64,000 nt of DNA, taken from contig CAUYUJ010014183.1 in the NCBI GenBank assembly GCA_963575745.1, positions 856,950-920,949 on the forward strand, written 5' to 3'. The stretch's first letter is position 1. Each line of letters starts with the position of its first letter. Positions 43,813 through 53,927 of this stretch are shown one piece after another. The position numbers and the translations under genes were made by a program. The stretch comes from Prorocentrum cordatum (taxonomy: Eukaryota > Sar > Dinophyceae > Prorocentrales > Prorocentraceae). Below the pieces are notes generated by a model. That model saw only the letters and a program-made list of their open reading frames with translations. It was not told the origin of the DNA and ran no database searches.

Positions 43813-44164
43813 GCCCGCAGCCTTGGATTTTGGAGTGCGCGGGCAAAGAGGAAGGAAAAGAAGAGCCGAAAGCGGGCGCGATCCTCGCAAGAGGCGTGCC
43901 GACATGGGCGTCGCGACGTGCGGACGCTGCCGTCGGGGTTCCCGCGGAAGCTGCCTGCGGCGGCCACGCCCAGTGTCACGTGTGTTCGGACAGGCATGCT
44001 CGAACCATTCACATTCATATACACTTACACTAGGCGTTTCCATGATCGCACTCATGCAAATATATTCACTCGCGCGCAGACCCATTCATACTCAGATTCC
44101 GTCGCGCTCTGACTCACCCGCGTTCTTTCTCTCGTATCAGATCTATCGTATTCCTTTGCGTTGT
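43813..44164. other. Remaining non-array part of the block inside element A
   Basis: Unique sequence with no recognised domain, separating the tandem duplication from the last partial unit of element A. Confidence 0.4.
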
Positions 44165-44291
44165 GTACCCCGCCACATTTCGGCACACCCCTCATGCGGT
44201 TCGTGGCCCCATAGGGAGCGCCACCGAAGAAGATACTCACAATTGCGATACTCACAACTGCATATGGTTGGGTCCTTCGCCAGGGTAATTT

Positions 44292-44622
44292 TTTTTGGGG
44301 GGGGTCGGGCCTGGGATGCCCAACCTAATAAACGATCGTTTGCGCCTAGTGCGCCATCGCCTGCACTGTGCATCTATGATGCGGCTGCCTGCTGTCATTT
44401 CGACAGATCCATGGGCAACAAACGCAATGCGAACCAGTGAAACATGACAAACTGTGTGCTTGTCGGCTGTCATCAAGGCAACGCCATGAGCAGCAAAAAC
44501 AATGTGGATTGGTGGAAATGGCAGGGAAATGACAAACTACATGCCCAGCAACATAAGAGCATTCAACTCTCACGAGATACCCGCGTCCAACGACACTCTG
44601 CCAAATTCCGTTCGGAATCTGG
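44292..44622. other. Spacer between head-to-head elements A and B
   Basis: Contains two diverged copies of a 75-base segment (GCTGTCATTTCGACAGATCC at 44389 and GCTGTCATCAAGGCAACGCC at 44467, each followed by AGCAAAAAC/CAACAAACG and ATGACAAACT). No gene. Confidence 0.5.
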
Positions 44623-44689
44623 AAATTAGCCTGGCGAAGAACCCAACCATATGCAGCTGACAGTACCGCAGCTGCGGGTTTCATCTTCA

Positions 44690-46485
44690 GTGGAACTCCC
44701 CATAGGACTACGGAACGTGTGAGGGGTGTGTCGAGATGGGTGCCACTGGGGCATTCGGCGAAGCTCCCTATGGGGACATGAAACACGCGCGGGGCGTGCC
44801 GACATGGGTGGCGGAAACGCATGTGAAGGCCGCCACTGGGGCCTCCAGTGGAGCTCCCTATGGGTCCCCTAAACATGATGCTGCTGCGGGGGGGGGTGCC
44901 GGGATGGGTGGCGGAGACGCATGTAAGCGCCGCTACTGGGGCCTTCGGTGGAGCTCCCTATGGGGCCACGAAGCGCGTGAGGGGTGTTCTGGGATGTGTG
45001 GCGGGGACGCATGTGAGCGCCGCCACTGGGGCCTTCGGTGCAGCTTCCTATGGGGCCACGAAACGTGTGAGGGGTGTGCCGAATTGGGTGCGGGTGGTGA
45101 CGCATGCGGGCGGTGCCACTGGGGCCTTCGGTGGAGCTCCCTATGGGGCCTACGAAACCTGTTGTTGTGAGGGGCGTGCCGGGATGGGTGGCGGGGACGC
45201 ATGTGAGCGCGGCCGCTGGGGCCTTCGGTGGAGCTCCCTATGGTGCCACGAAACGTGTGAGGGGTGTGCCGAATTGAATGGGTGTGGGTGACGCATGTGA
45301 GCGCCGCCACTGGGGCCTCCGGTGGATGATGGGGCCACGAAACCTGTGAGGGATGTGCCGACATGGGTGTGCGGGACGCATGCGCATGTGAGCGCCGCCA
45401 CTGGGGCCTTCGGTGGAGCTCCCTATGGGGCCACGAAACGTGTGAGGGGTGTGCCGACTTGGGTGTGCGGGACGCGTGCGGGCGACAGCACTGGGGCCTT
45501 CGGTGGAGCTCCCTATGGGGCCACGAAACGTGTGAGGGGTGAGCCGAATTGGGTGTGCGGGACGCATGCGGGCGGCAGCACTGGGGCCTTCGGTGGGGCT
45601 CCCTATGGGGCCACGAAGCGTGTGAGGGGTGTGCCGAATTGGGTGTGCGGGACGCATGCGGGCGGCAGCACTGGGGCCTTCGGTGGGGCTCCCTATGGGG
45701 CCACGAAACGTGTGAGGGGTGTGCCGAATTGGGTGTGACGCATGCGGGCGGCAGCACTGGGGCCTTCGGTGGGGCTCCCCACGATGAGGGCCGACGTTGG
45801 GGCATGCCGAATCGTGACGCATGCGGGCGGCAGCACTGGGGCCTTCGGTGGGGCTCCCTATGGGGCCACGAAACGTGTGAGGGGTGTGCCGAATGGGGTG
45901 TGCGTGACGCATGCGGGCGGCAGCACTGGGGCCTTCGGTGGGGCTCCCTATGGGGCCACGAAACGTGTGAGGGGTGTGCCGAATTGGGTGTGCGTGACGC
46001 ATGCGGGCGGCAGCACTGGGGCCTTCGGTGGGCTCCCTATGGGGCCACGAAACGTGTGAGGGGTGTGCCGAATTGGGTGTGCGTGACGCATGCGGGCGGC
46101 AGCACTGGGGCCTTCGGTGGGGCTCCCTATGGGGCCACGAAACGTGTGAGGGGTGTGCCGAATTGGGTGTGCGTGACGCATGCGGGCGGCAGCACTGGGG
46201 CCTTCGGGGAGCTCCCTATGGGGCCACGAAACGTGTGAGGGGTGTGCCGAATTGGGTGTGCGTGACGCATGCGGGCGGCAGCACTGGGGCCTTCGGTGGG
46301 GCTCCCTATGGGGCCACGAAACGTGTGAGGGGTGTGCCGAATTGGGTGTGCGGGACGCATGCGGGCGGCAGCACTGGGGCCTTCGGTGGGGCTCCCTATG
46401 GGGCCACGAAACGTGTGAGGGGTGTGCCGAATTGGTGTGCGGGACGCATGCGGGCGGCACTGGGGCCTTCGGTGGGGGGGCTGTG
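44690..46485 (+). repeat. About 90-base minisatellite of element B, about 19 units
   Basis: Units contain CACTGGGGCCTTCGGTGGGG, CTCCCTATGGGGCCACGAAA and CGTGTGAGGGGTGTGCCGAA. The left-most units carry variant spacers (GGGATGGGTGGCGGAGACGC) and some are truncated (near 45330 and 45780). Confidence 0.95.
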
Positions 46486-46569
46486 AGGGAATGGGATGAT
46501 GGGTCTACTGGGTGGGAGGGGGAAACGCTGTAGGGTGGGTGAGCAGGAAGAGGGGGAGGAGGGAGGAGG

Positions 46570-46676
46570 AGGGAGGAGGAGGAGAGGAGAGGAGAGGAGA
46601 GGAGAGGAGAGGAGAGGAGAGGAGAGGAGAGGAGAGGAGAGGAGAGGAGAGGAGAGGAGAGGAGAGGAGAGGACGT
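46570..46676 (+). repeat. (GAGAG)n purine run in element B
   Basis: Pentamer-like GGAGA repeats between the array and the right end. Confidence 0.95.
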
Positions 46677-46728
46677 GGGCCACCGTCTCTTCAAAACGAG
46701 GACCCAACACCACAGGATGGTTGGGAAA

Positions 46729-46856
46729 GAGAAGTTGGAAAACACGTCATAGCGGAAACGGTGAACACTGGCCAGGGCTGAAAAGAGTGCAGAGGGTTGG
46801 CCGAAGCCACTTTCTCAAGCGTCTCCATCGCACAACCGACTCCTTACTCCTTACGA
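46729..46856. other. Junction between element B and the resumed LINE
   Basis: Ends with ACTCCTTACGAGTTGGATTC (46846-46865), an imperfect repeat of ACTCTGGAGTTGGATTC at 41742-41758 before element A. An ACGTCA/GGAAAC pair also recurs (41714 and 46746). This suggests a target duplication or a partial duplication of the endonuclease around the insertion. Confidence 0.45.
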
Positions 46857-48241
46857 GTTGGATTCTTAGTTGCCCAATGGGCAACAAAAGCGGTCGTCAA
46901 TGTCAGGCTGACTTCGGATAGGCTGGCAAGCAAAATCTCTGGTGGCTTCTAACTTTATTTACGTGCTACGCGCCAAACGCTGGATACGAGCATGAGCAAA
47001 GACAGACATGGTTCAACGATTTTAGAGCGGAGTGGCCGCGGCATGGAGCAAATAACAATACGATCGCGATGGGGAATTTCAATGCCCGGCTATATCAACA
47101 AGAACCGGGTGACGAAGATATCATGGGGAGCTATTTCTGTCGCAACGCTTGGCCAAAACGTCGAGACCGACTCAATAGAGAATTGTTGCTCGAATCCTGC
47201 CGGGCATCTGAAATAAAGATTGCTAGCAAGTTCTTCCCGCACGAGGCCGGCAAGCTCATCACAGACTACGGCACGTATGCCTCAAAGACGGGGCAGGCGG
47301 TGGAAGGGGACGATGTTGCTCAAATCGACCATTGCTTAGTTGATGGGCCTCGTTGGGGGAACATGCTTGATGTGCATTCGGATCGCACCGTGCCGCTGGC
47401 GAGCCGACATTCCCTTTTAACTGTGCACTTGGGCATCGACTTACTCTCAACGGACGAACATAAGACCAACCAGAGTTTGGATCTCCGGGAACTTATGACG
47501 GACAATGCGATCAAGACGCAGTTCTGTCGGTACTTCTGCGAAGCTAACGAGACGACCGATGGGAAGGCGGCCACGATCAACAAACACGCTTCCAGGGTGA
47601 ATGAGGCGATGCACGCAGCGTCGACTGTCCTCACGCGTACCCAGAGATCGGCGCACAAACCATGGATATCACGCGCCACAGTGGCTCTACTGGAAGAACG
47701 TGACCGTGCGGGGCACCACGAACATGCACTGAACAAACGCATCCGGGTGAGTGTCTGGGAAGACAAAAGGAAGTGGCTGGACGACCAGTTGGCCAGCGGA
47801 TCCTGGAGCGCCGCACGCAAGCTGAGGAAAGGCAAAGCAAAGAAGCTGGTCCACATACGAAATGCGCACGGGCATCTAGTGGACAGCGATCGTAGAGCAG
47901 ACACCCTGGCCGACTATTTTGAAAAAGTGCAGTGGGCAGTGAGCTTTCCTGACCTAGTGGTCGAGGAAAGGCCCCCGAAGGGAGAAACCCTCCCTGTAAA
48001 TATTGCTGCTTATTCCATTCGCGAATTGTCAGCTGCACTCAGAGCTTTGTCCACAGGTAAAGCTGCGGGCATTGACGAAGTGCCTCCAGAATTTTATACA
48101 TCGTTGTTGCTTGATTCAGAAGCAATGCAATCTTCGCTGTCTCTCTATCGGCACTGTTGGGATGAAAAAGCAGTCCCGGATGAATGGCAGATAGCTGTAG
48201 TCGCCCTCTTGCACAAAAAAAGGGGACACGAGTCTGCCTGA
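46857..48241 (+). pseudogene. LINE endonuclease C-terminal half, linker and start of RT
   Basis: The endonuclease resumes with VGFLVAQWATKAVVNVRLTS. After a frameshift near 46940 it continues LTLFTCYAPNAGYEHEQRQT and MGNFNARLYQQ, where the usual GDFN has Asp replaced by Asn. QIDHCLVD and SRHSLLTVHL follow, the latter where SDH is usual. A charged linker (47450-47990) leads to RT region 0, RALSTGKAAGIDEVPPEFY, and WQIAVVALLHKK. The frame then fails at a run of seven A (48214-48220); removing one A would join it to the next segment. Nuclease and RT are both disabled. Confidence 0.7.
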
Positions 48242-49253
48242 TAATTACAAGCCGATATCTTTATTGCCCGTTGCCTACAAAATCCAGGCCTGGATGACCC
48301 AAAAACGCTTGCAAAGCGGAGGTGCGGAGTGCCGAATACAGAATTCGCAATTTGGTTTCCGACCCAACCGAAGCACCTCCCAGGCCATAGCTATTGTTAG
48401 ACGCATGTTTGATGCAGCGCAGGCGGCGAAAGCCCCTGGATTCATCGCGGTTTTCTTAGATTGGGCGAAAGCCTTTGATAAGATAAAGCACGAGATGCTG
48501 ATTGGAGCTCTTGCTATGTTTGGCATTCCACAGCAGATGGTGGACATGATACGGCGCATTTACTCAGCTCGCCAATTTATGTTGCGGGATTTTGCAGGAA
48601 ATTCGTCGCAGCGGTGCCAAGCATCAGGCATAGCACAAGGTTGCCCCCTCTCGCCGTATTTGTTCATTATCGTGCAGAGCGTAATGTTTTTCGATGTTGA
48701 TCGCGCTGTCGAGGGCGTGCACACAGATGTCGTCGAACCATAATTATTAATTTGCCCTGATATTTCATACACAGGTGATGCAATGCTTGCGAGTAGCAGC
48801 GCAACGAAATTGCAGATGTTGCTAGACACCGTAATTTGCGAAAGAAAAAATACGGTCTCGAGTCCCGAAATAAACTGGGCCAAGACTGTGGCCGCTAATC
48901 TACATAACAATGGGGTTGTCCAGACCCCGTCGGGCACCCCAGTGGTCCCGGCGCGGCAAGTCGTTTACTTAGGCGGCCTTCTAAACGCAGACGCCAACGC
49001 CAAGTCGGAGCTGACGCGGCGCGTCGGAGAGGCACGTGGTGTGTTCACAGCGTTACAGCGTTGCTGGCCACACGCCAACATTACGAAATCTAGGAAGCTT
49101 GAGCTGTACAGCGCGATTGTTCTTCCAAAGTTCTTGTACAATCTAGAAGCACTTTGGCTATTAACAGCTGACAAAAAGAGATTCGGCAGTTTCCAAGCGC
49201 AGTGCCTAAGGGGTATCTGCCGCATTCCACATTCATATTTCTCGAGAGTGTGA
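48242..49253 (+). pseudogene. LINE reverse transcriptase core
   Basis: The frame carries YKPISLLPVAYKIQAWM, NSQFGFRPNRSTSQAIAIVR, motif A AVFLDWAKAFDKIKHEMLIG (Asp present) and motif B GIAQGCPLSPYLFIIVQSVM. A TAA at 48741-48743 interrupts the frame, then motif C reads ISYTGDAMLA in place of the usual YADD, losing one catalytic Asp. The thumb (QVVYLGGLLNADANAKSELT) and connection (ELYSAIVLPKFLYNLEALWL, RGICRIPHSYFSRV) follow to a TGA at 49251-49253. The order and spacing are those of a non-LTR RT. Confidence 0.8.
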
Positions 49254-49490
49254 ACCGACCAAGTTTTGAACATATGCCGAGCCCGCCCTCTCAGCGAGGC
49301 GCTTTGTGAGAGACAAACTTCGCTATACGACAAGATCGCAGGGTTGTCAGAAAACTACCCGTTGCGAATTCTCCCATGTCAGCCCGGATCATACTTACCT
49401 CGGGTCTGGGACCCATGCCGGAAGAGAGGCAGGCCGAAGCAACAGTGGGCTTCGTGTGTTTACAAGCTTCTCCCACAACAACGGTCTTGA
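49254..49490 (+). pseudogene. C-terminal tail of the third LINE
   Basis: After the TGA the same frame continues NICRARPLSEALCERQTSLY and CRKRGRPKQQWASCVYKLL, the end block common to this LINE type (a basic RGRP motif before a Trp-containing helix). It ends at 49488-49490. Confidence 0.6.
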
Positions 49491-49699
49491 TGTGGTCCCT
49501 CCCCTCTTCCTTGGTCCTTGTCCTCCCCTCTCCCTCCTTTTTTGTTTTAATATGCTTCACAGAGCTGTAGGGAACAACATCGGCGACCAGCCTCAGATCA
49601 AGGATAGGCCGTTACGTCCAAATTAGAGGCACACGCCGTAACTGTCTGGACGGCCTACGCCTGCATCGACAGAGTTGTATTGCACGCCAATGCGCTTTG

Positions 49700-50697
49700 C
49701 ACCCTACGATGTGATGCAATTGTTCTGCCTATGCGCTGTTTACCGCCTGGCTGCTGTCTGTCTGTCTGTTCCGTATATTGTGTGATTCTGTTGCATGATA
49801 TGATCTGGTCTGTCAAGGCGTGTTATGGTAAGGTCGGTGATTGTCTGTCATATGGCCTTATGTCGTCTTCTTTTATGCCACGTCTGCTCTGGTATGTTAT
49901 GTGATGTGATGTTATGTTTGTTGACGGCTCGGCTCTGTATCGTGCATTATGGTATGCTCTGCTCGTATGTGTTGCTATGCTCTGCTGTCGTGTGGTGGTA
50001 TGGTATGTGCTGCTGTGTAATGCTACGATATGTGATTTCAAGGCGTGTTATGTTATGCTCGGCTATGCCCTGCTATTTGTGTGTTATGCCGTCTTATGTT
50101 ATGTCATGTTCTGCTCTGGTATCTTATGTGCTGTGCAGTTGTGGTATATAAAGTCATGATATTGCTATGTAAGATGTTGTGTAATGATATGATATGTTAT
50201 GTCAAGGCGCGGTATGTTATGCTGGGCTATGCTCGGTTTTGTTGTGTTATGTAGTCTGAGGTTCTGTCATGTTCTGCTCTGGTATGAAGTTCTGTGATGT
50301 TATGTTATGGTCAAGTTTGTCATGACATTGCTATGGTATGTTCTGCCAAGGTCTGTCATGCTCGTGTTCTGTTCTGTCATGTCCTGTTGTGTCATGTTAT
50401 GCTCTGTCGTGTTCGGCGTCGCGATGCTCTTCTGTCGTGGTATGACCTGTTCTGGTATTATGTGTCATGATATGATATGTTATGCCGATGTGTGTTGTGG
50501 TATGCTCGGTTGTGTTATGGTATGTCGTGTTATGCCGTCTTATGTTCAGTCATGCTCTGCTCTGGCATGTTATGTGATGCTATGTTAAGCTCTACTGTGG
50601 CATGAGATTGACATGCTCTGATCTGGCATGTTCTGTCATGCTCTGTTCCGTTCTGTCATGTTATGTTCTGTCATGTTTGGTTCTGTCGTGTTCGTCG
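49700..50697 (+). repeat. TATG-rich satellite, right flank of the third LINE
   Basis: About 1 kb of TGTTATG, TATGATATG and TGCTCTG words. Shares a near-identical block of about 80 bases with the left flank (about 49915-49995 versus 39415-39500), in the same orientation. Confidence 0.8.
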
Positions 50698-50892
50698 AGG
50701 GCGCGAGGCGGGACACCCGGGACTCTCGGGGATCACCGGGACAACTTGGGCACCCAGGATCACCGGGACATCTTGGGGTCTGGCGGCCGCGGTATGCAAG
50801 GTTGGCCGGGCGCGAGGCGGGACACCCGGGATCACTGGGACAACTTGGGGTCTGGCGGCCGCACTATGCAGGGTGGGGTTGGCCGGGGGGCC
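50698..50892 (+). repeat. Two-copy tandem repeat
   Basis: GGCGCGAGGCGGGACACCCG, GGGACAACTTGGG and GGGGTCTGGCGGCCGC occur at about 50700-50795 and 50809-50863. Confidence 0.75.
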
Positions 50893-50942
50893 TCTTCTTG
50901 AAATCTAACAGGCCAAACCTGTCGGGTGGGGAATATAAACTT

Positions 50943-51048
50943 TTGGAGATCCGCGCGCCAGTTAGCGGTCACTGGCGCGCAGAGCGAGCCAATGGCGGCG
51001 CAGGCAGGACAGGCCCAGCGCCGATCCAAGAGATCCGCGCGGAGCTCC
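50943..51048. mobile_element. Foldback element, family 4, copy 1
   Basis: Imperfect inverted arms: TTTTGGAGATCCGCGCG at the left, and the complement of the right end, TTGGAGCTCCGCGCGGATCT. The interior has CTGGCGCGC and CCAGCGCCGATCC. It abuts the left end of composite element C. Confidence 0.5.
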
Positions 51049-52316
51049 AATTATCCTGGCGAAGGACCCAACCATATGCAGTTGTCGGTACCGCAATTGT
51101 GAAAATCTTCTTCGGTGAAACTCCCTATGGGGCCACGAAGCGCTGCACTGGGTGGGGGGGAACGCTGTTCTGGGTGAGTGGTGTGTCAAGTAAGATTTCC
51201 GAGACGCATGCAGCCGGTCCCACTGGGGGCTTCGGTGGAGCTCCCTATGGGGCCACGAAGCGCTGTACTGGGTGAGTGAAAATGCCAAATTGGGCTTCCG
51301 GGACGCATGTGGACGGTCCCACTGGGGGCTTCGGTGGAACTCCCTATGGGGCCGCGAAACGCTGTACTGGGTGAGCGAAAATGCCAAATTTGGCTTCCGG
51401 GGCGCATGCGGACGGTCCCACTGGGGGCTTCGGTGGAGCTCACTAAGGGGCCACGAAACGCTGTATTGGGTGCGTAAAAATGCCACGTTGGGTTTTCGGG
51501 ACGCATGCGGACGGTGGCACTGGGGCCTTCGGTGGAGCTCCCTGTGGGGCCATGAAACGCTGTAATGGGTAAGTGAAAATGCCAAATTGGGTGTTTCAGG
51601 ACGCACTTGGACGGTCCCACTGGGGGCTTCGGTGGAGCTCCCTATGGGGCCACGAAGCGCTGTACTGAGTGGGGGGGACGCATGTGGACGGTGGCACTGG
51701 GGCCTTCGGTGGAGCTCCCTATGGGGCCACGAAGCGCTGTACTGAGTGGGGGGGACGCATGTGGACGGTGGCACTGGGGCCTTCGGTGGAGCTCCCTATG
51801 GGGCCACGAAGCGCTGTACTGAGTGGGGGGGACGCATGTGGACGGTGGCACTGGGGCCTTCGGTGGAGCTCCCTATGGGGCCACGAAGCGCTGTACTGAG
51901 TGGGGGGACGCATGTGGACGGTGGCACTGGGGCCTTCGGTGGAGCTCCCTATGGGGCCACGAAGCGCTGACGGTGGCGCATGTGGACGGTGGCACTGGGG
52001 CCTTCGGTGGAGCTCCCTATGGGGCCACGAAGCGCTGTACTGAGTGGGGGGGACGCATGTGGACGGTGGCACTGGGGCCTTGGGTGGAGCTCCCTATGAG
52101 GCCACGAAACGCTGTACTGAGTGGGGGGGACGCATGTGGACGGTGGCACTGGGGCCTTCGGTGGAACCCCCTATGGGGCCACGAAACGCTGTACTGAGTG
52201 GGGGGGACGCATGCGCACGGTAGGAAGGAGGGGGAGGAGTAGGAGAGGAGGAGAGGAGGAGGAACGCGGGGACCGTCTCTTCAAAACGAGGACCCAACAA
52301 CACAGGTTGGTTGGGA
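51049..52316 (+). mobile_element. Composite array element, family 1, copy C
   Basis: Left end AATTATCCTGGCGAAGGACC, CAACCATATGCAGTTGTCGG and ACCGCAATTGTGAAAATC. About 13 units follow: the first five are about 100 bases apart with a spacer carrying GAAAATGCCAAATTGGG, the rest 77 bases apart with GTACTGAGTGGGGGGGACGC. A short GGA run leads to the right end CCGTCTCTTCAAAACGAGGA, CCCAACAACACAGGTTGGTT, GGGAC. The change of unit length inside one array suggests expansion from the right. Confidence 0.75.
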
Positions 52317-52837
52317 CAAATGTACGTTTATGCATTTTTTTATGCTTCGAGTCAGGATCCAGGGCGGCAACAAAACTTCCCATTACCTTGCCTCGTCCCC
52401 GCACCGACCGCCTGCCGTTCTGAACCCGCGCGTCGCTGGTCGCTCCTGGTCGCCGCCAACCCCTTCCTCTTGCCCCACTCTCCTCTGTCCCGCGCCGGCC
52501 TCGGAGGCAAGCGCAGGGGGGAGGAGGGGGTTGCAGGAGGAGGAGGAGGACATGGAGGACATGAAGGAGGTAGAGTGATGAGGAAAGGGGAGAGGGAATG
52601 AGCGGGGAGGGCAGAAGAGAGCATTCTTCTCGTCTTCTTCCGCCGCCTCGACGCATGGAAAGAAGAGCGGTCCATACCACCTGGAAAGTGGCATTGCCCT
52701 AGTCATGGTATCCACACTTGTCCTTCGCAGGCATGGCCATCACGCGAGGCGTTCGAAGAAGCAGGGCTGTTTCGAAATCCAAACTAATGCAGAAGAAACA
52801 ACAACCCAAATGGAGATGCCGGGAACTACGAAAACAC
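52317..52837. other. No recognised feature
   Basis: Short frames on both strands without motifs; a small GGA run at 52535-52575. Confidence 0.4.
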
Positions 52838-52990
52838 AGCTTTCGGAGTCGCCACGGATGTCTTGGATCAGCGCTGGAACCCACTCCCTGGCGCGCAAAG
52901 CGCGCCATGGGGCGGCGCCGAAGGCGCCGCCAGGAGGGCCCCAACGCCGATGCAATAAATCCGTGCGGAGCCACGAAAGTTTGTGGTGTT
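52838..52990. mobile_element. Foldback element, family 4, copy 2
   Basis: Left GGATGTCTTGGATCAGCGCTGG, shown here as GATGTCTTGGATCAGCGC, pairs imperfectly with the complement of the right arm, GGATTTATTGCATCGGCG. The centre is the palindrome GGCGGCGCCGAAGGCGCCGCC, in parts GGCGGCGCC and GGCGCCGCC. Related to copies at 50943 and 57743. Confidence 0.55.
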
Positions 52991-53749
52991 CTTCGTCGAG
53001 TCAAGACCCAGGGCTTGAGCACAAATTACGATCGCCTCCCTTTCATCGATCCAAAAAGTCCGCGCGGAACTCCAAACGTTTATGTGTGTGCCGTTATGTC
53101 TGCTTCGAAGGTCGAAATGGACGGACAAGGCGTCGTCGTCGAACGTCAGGTGGAGCGTCCTGCGTACTCGCACGCAGCGGGGTGGGTGGGTGGCGCGAGT
53201 GCCACCTCCGCCACCAGCCACCCAGGCCCCGAGAGGGCCGAAAGGAACATAACCAGAAAAGGAGAGGCCAGGCGGGACGGTGACTTTCATCATGGACGCA
53301 ACGCGTGTGCAATGCAACATGCGAACTGCCAACACGCACGGCTCACCTGTGGGGCCTCTGAGTAAAATTGACTGTGGAGGTGGGGAAGCGCTTCTGCAAA
53401 CCCTCCTCTCCCGCCTGTGCTAAACTGTGACTGCAACCACATTGCCAGGAACTGAACTCAGACTGATCGTCACATGTCGCCGCGCCGCTTGTTCTCGACG
53501 CGCCTAAATGGACGACGCTGACACCACGGCACGGCCACGGCAAACCCTGCGTCCCGCGGCACAGGTAGACGAAGCAAGCAGCATCGTTAATACGACCTCT
53601 ATCTCCAACAGCGTGGCCTGGGACCCCCTGGCAAATTTCACCCTGGATGGGGATGCAGGCCGTCTCCGTCGGGTTTCGAAGGGTGTTATCCCCAACTGGG
53701 GTGGTGAGGTGGCGGGGGTCTTGATGGGGATGGGGACAGGGGTCGGTTA
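52991..53749. other. No recognised feature
   Basis: Unique sequence. A word near 53057-53090 (TCCGCGCGGAACTCCAAACG) recalls the arm of foldback family 4 and may be a solo end. Confidence 0.4.
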
Positions 53750-53927
53750 AGGAGGAGGAGGGAGGAGGAGGAGGAGGAGGAGGAGGAGGAGGAGGAGGAG
53801 GAGGATGAGGAGGAGGAGGGGGAGGGGGAGGAGGAGGAGGAGGAGGAGGAGGAGGAGGAGGAGGAGGAGGAGGAGGAGGAGGAGGAGGAGGAGGAGGAGG
53901 AGGAGCAGGAGGAGGAGGAGCAGCGCA
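53750..53927 (+). repeat. (GGA)n microsatellite at the 3' end of the fourth LINE
   Basis: About 58 GGA triplets; on the minus strand a (TCC)n run directly downstream of LINE coding sequence. Confidence 0.95.

Larger units (their letters stand above)
41762..44291 (-). mobile_element. Composite array element, family 1, copy A
   Basis: Read on the minus strand. Left end near 44291: AAATTACCCTGGCGAAGGAC, CCCAACCATATGCAGTTGTG, then two 14-15 base repeats GTGAGTATC. One partial unit (to about 44165) is followed by 1.15 kb of unrelated sequence with helicase exons on the other strand. Then come about 12 almost identical 90-base units (43012-41934), a CAT/ATG triplet run (41860-41925) and the right end CCGTCTCTTCAAAACGAGGA, CCCAACACCACAGGATGGTT, GGGAAA. 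The right end can pair CCCAAC with GTTGGG. The unit is a multiple of three, so long frames on both strands are artefacts. Confidence 0.75.
44623..46728 (+). mobile_element. Composite array element, family 1, copy B
   Basis: Left end AAATTAGCCTGGCGAAGAAC, CCCAACCATATGCAGCTGAC at 44623. Then about 19 units, heterogeneous near the left end and regular 88-90 base units from about 45400. A G-rich stretch and a GAGAGGA run (46570-46675) lead to the right end CCGTCTCTTCAAAACGAGGA, CCCAACACCACAGGATGGTT, GGGAAA at 46728. Same plan and end sequences as copy A but inverted, with A and B left ends facing each other. No gene inside. Confidence 0.75.
39689..49600 (+). mobile_element. Third LINE (dead), split by about 5 kb of younger repeats
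   Basis: Order: leader relic, ORF1 with coiled coil (39750-41150), first half of an endonuclease (to 41760), inserted block (41761-about 46850), second half of the endonuclease, RT and C-terminal domain (46857-49490). Without the inserted block it is about 4.8 kb, close to the length of the second LINE. TATG-rich satellite flanks both sides. Stops, a homopolymer frameshift and altered active-site residues show it is inactive. Confidence 0.75.

Noticed and set aside
41934-46485. CRISPR-like array
   Set aside because: There is no pattern of short identical repeats with unique spacers. Units are whole 90-bp tandem copies and the context is eukaryotic, without cas genes.
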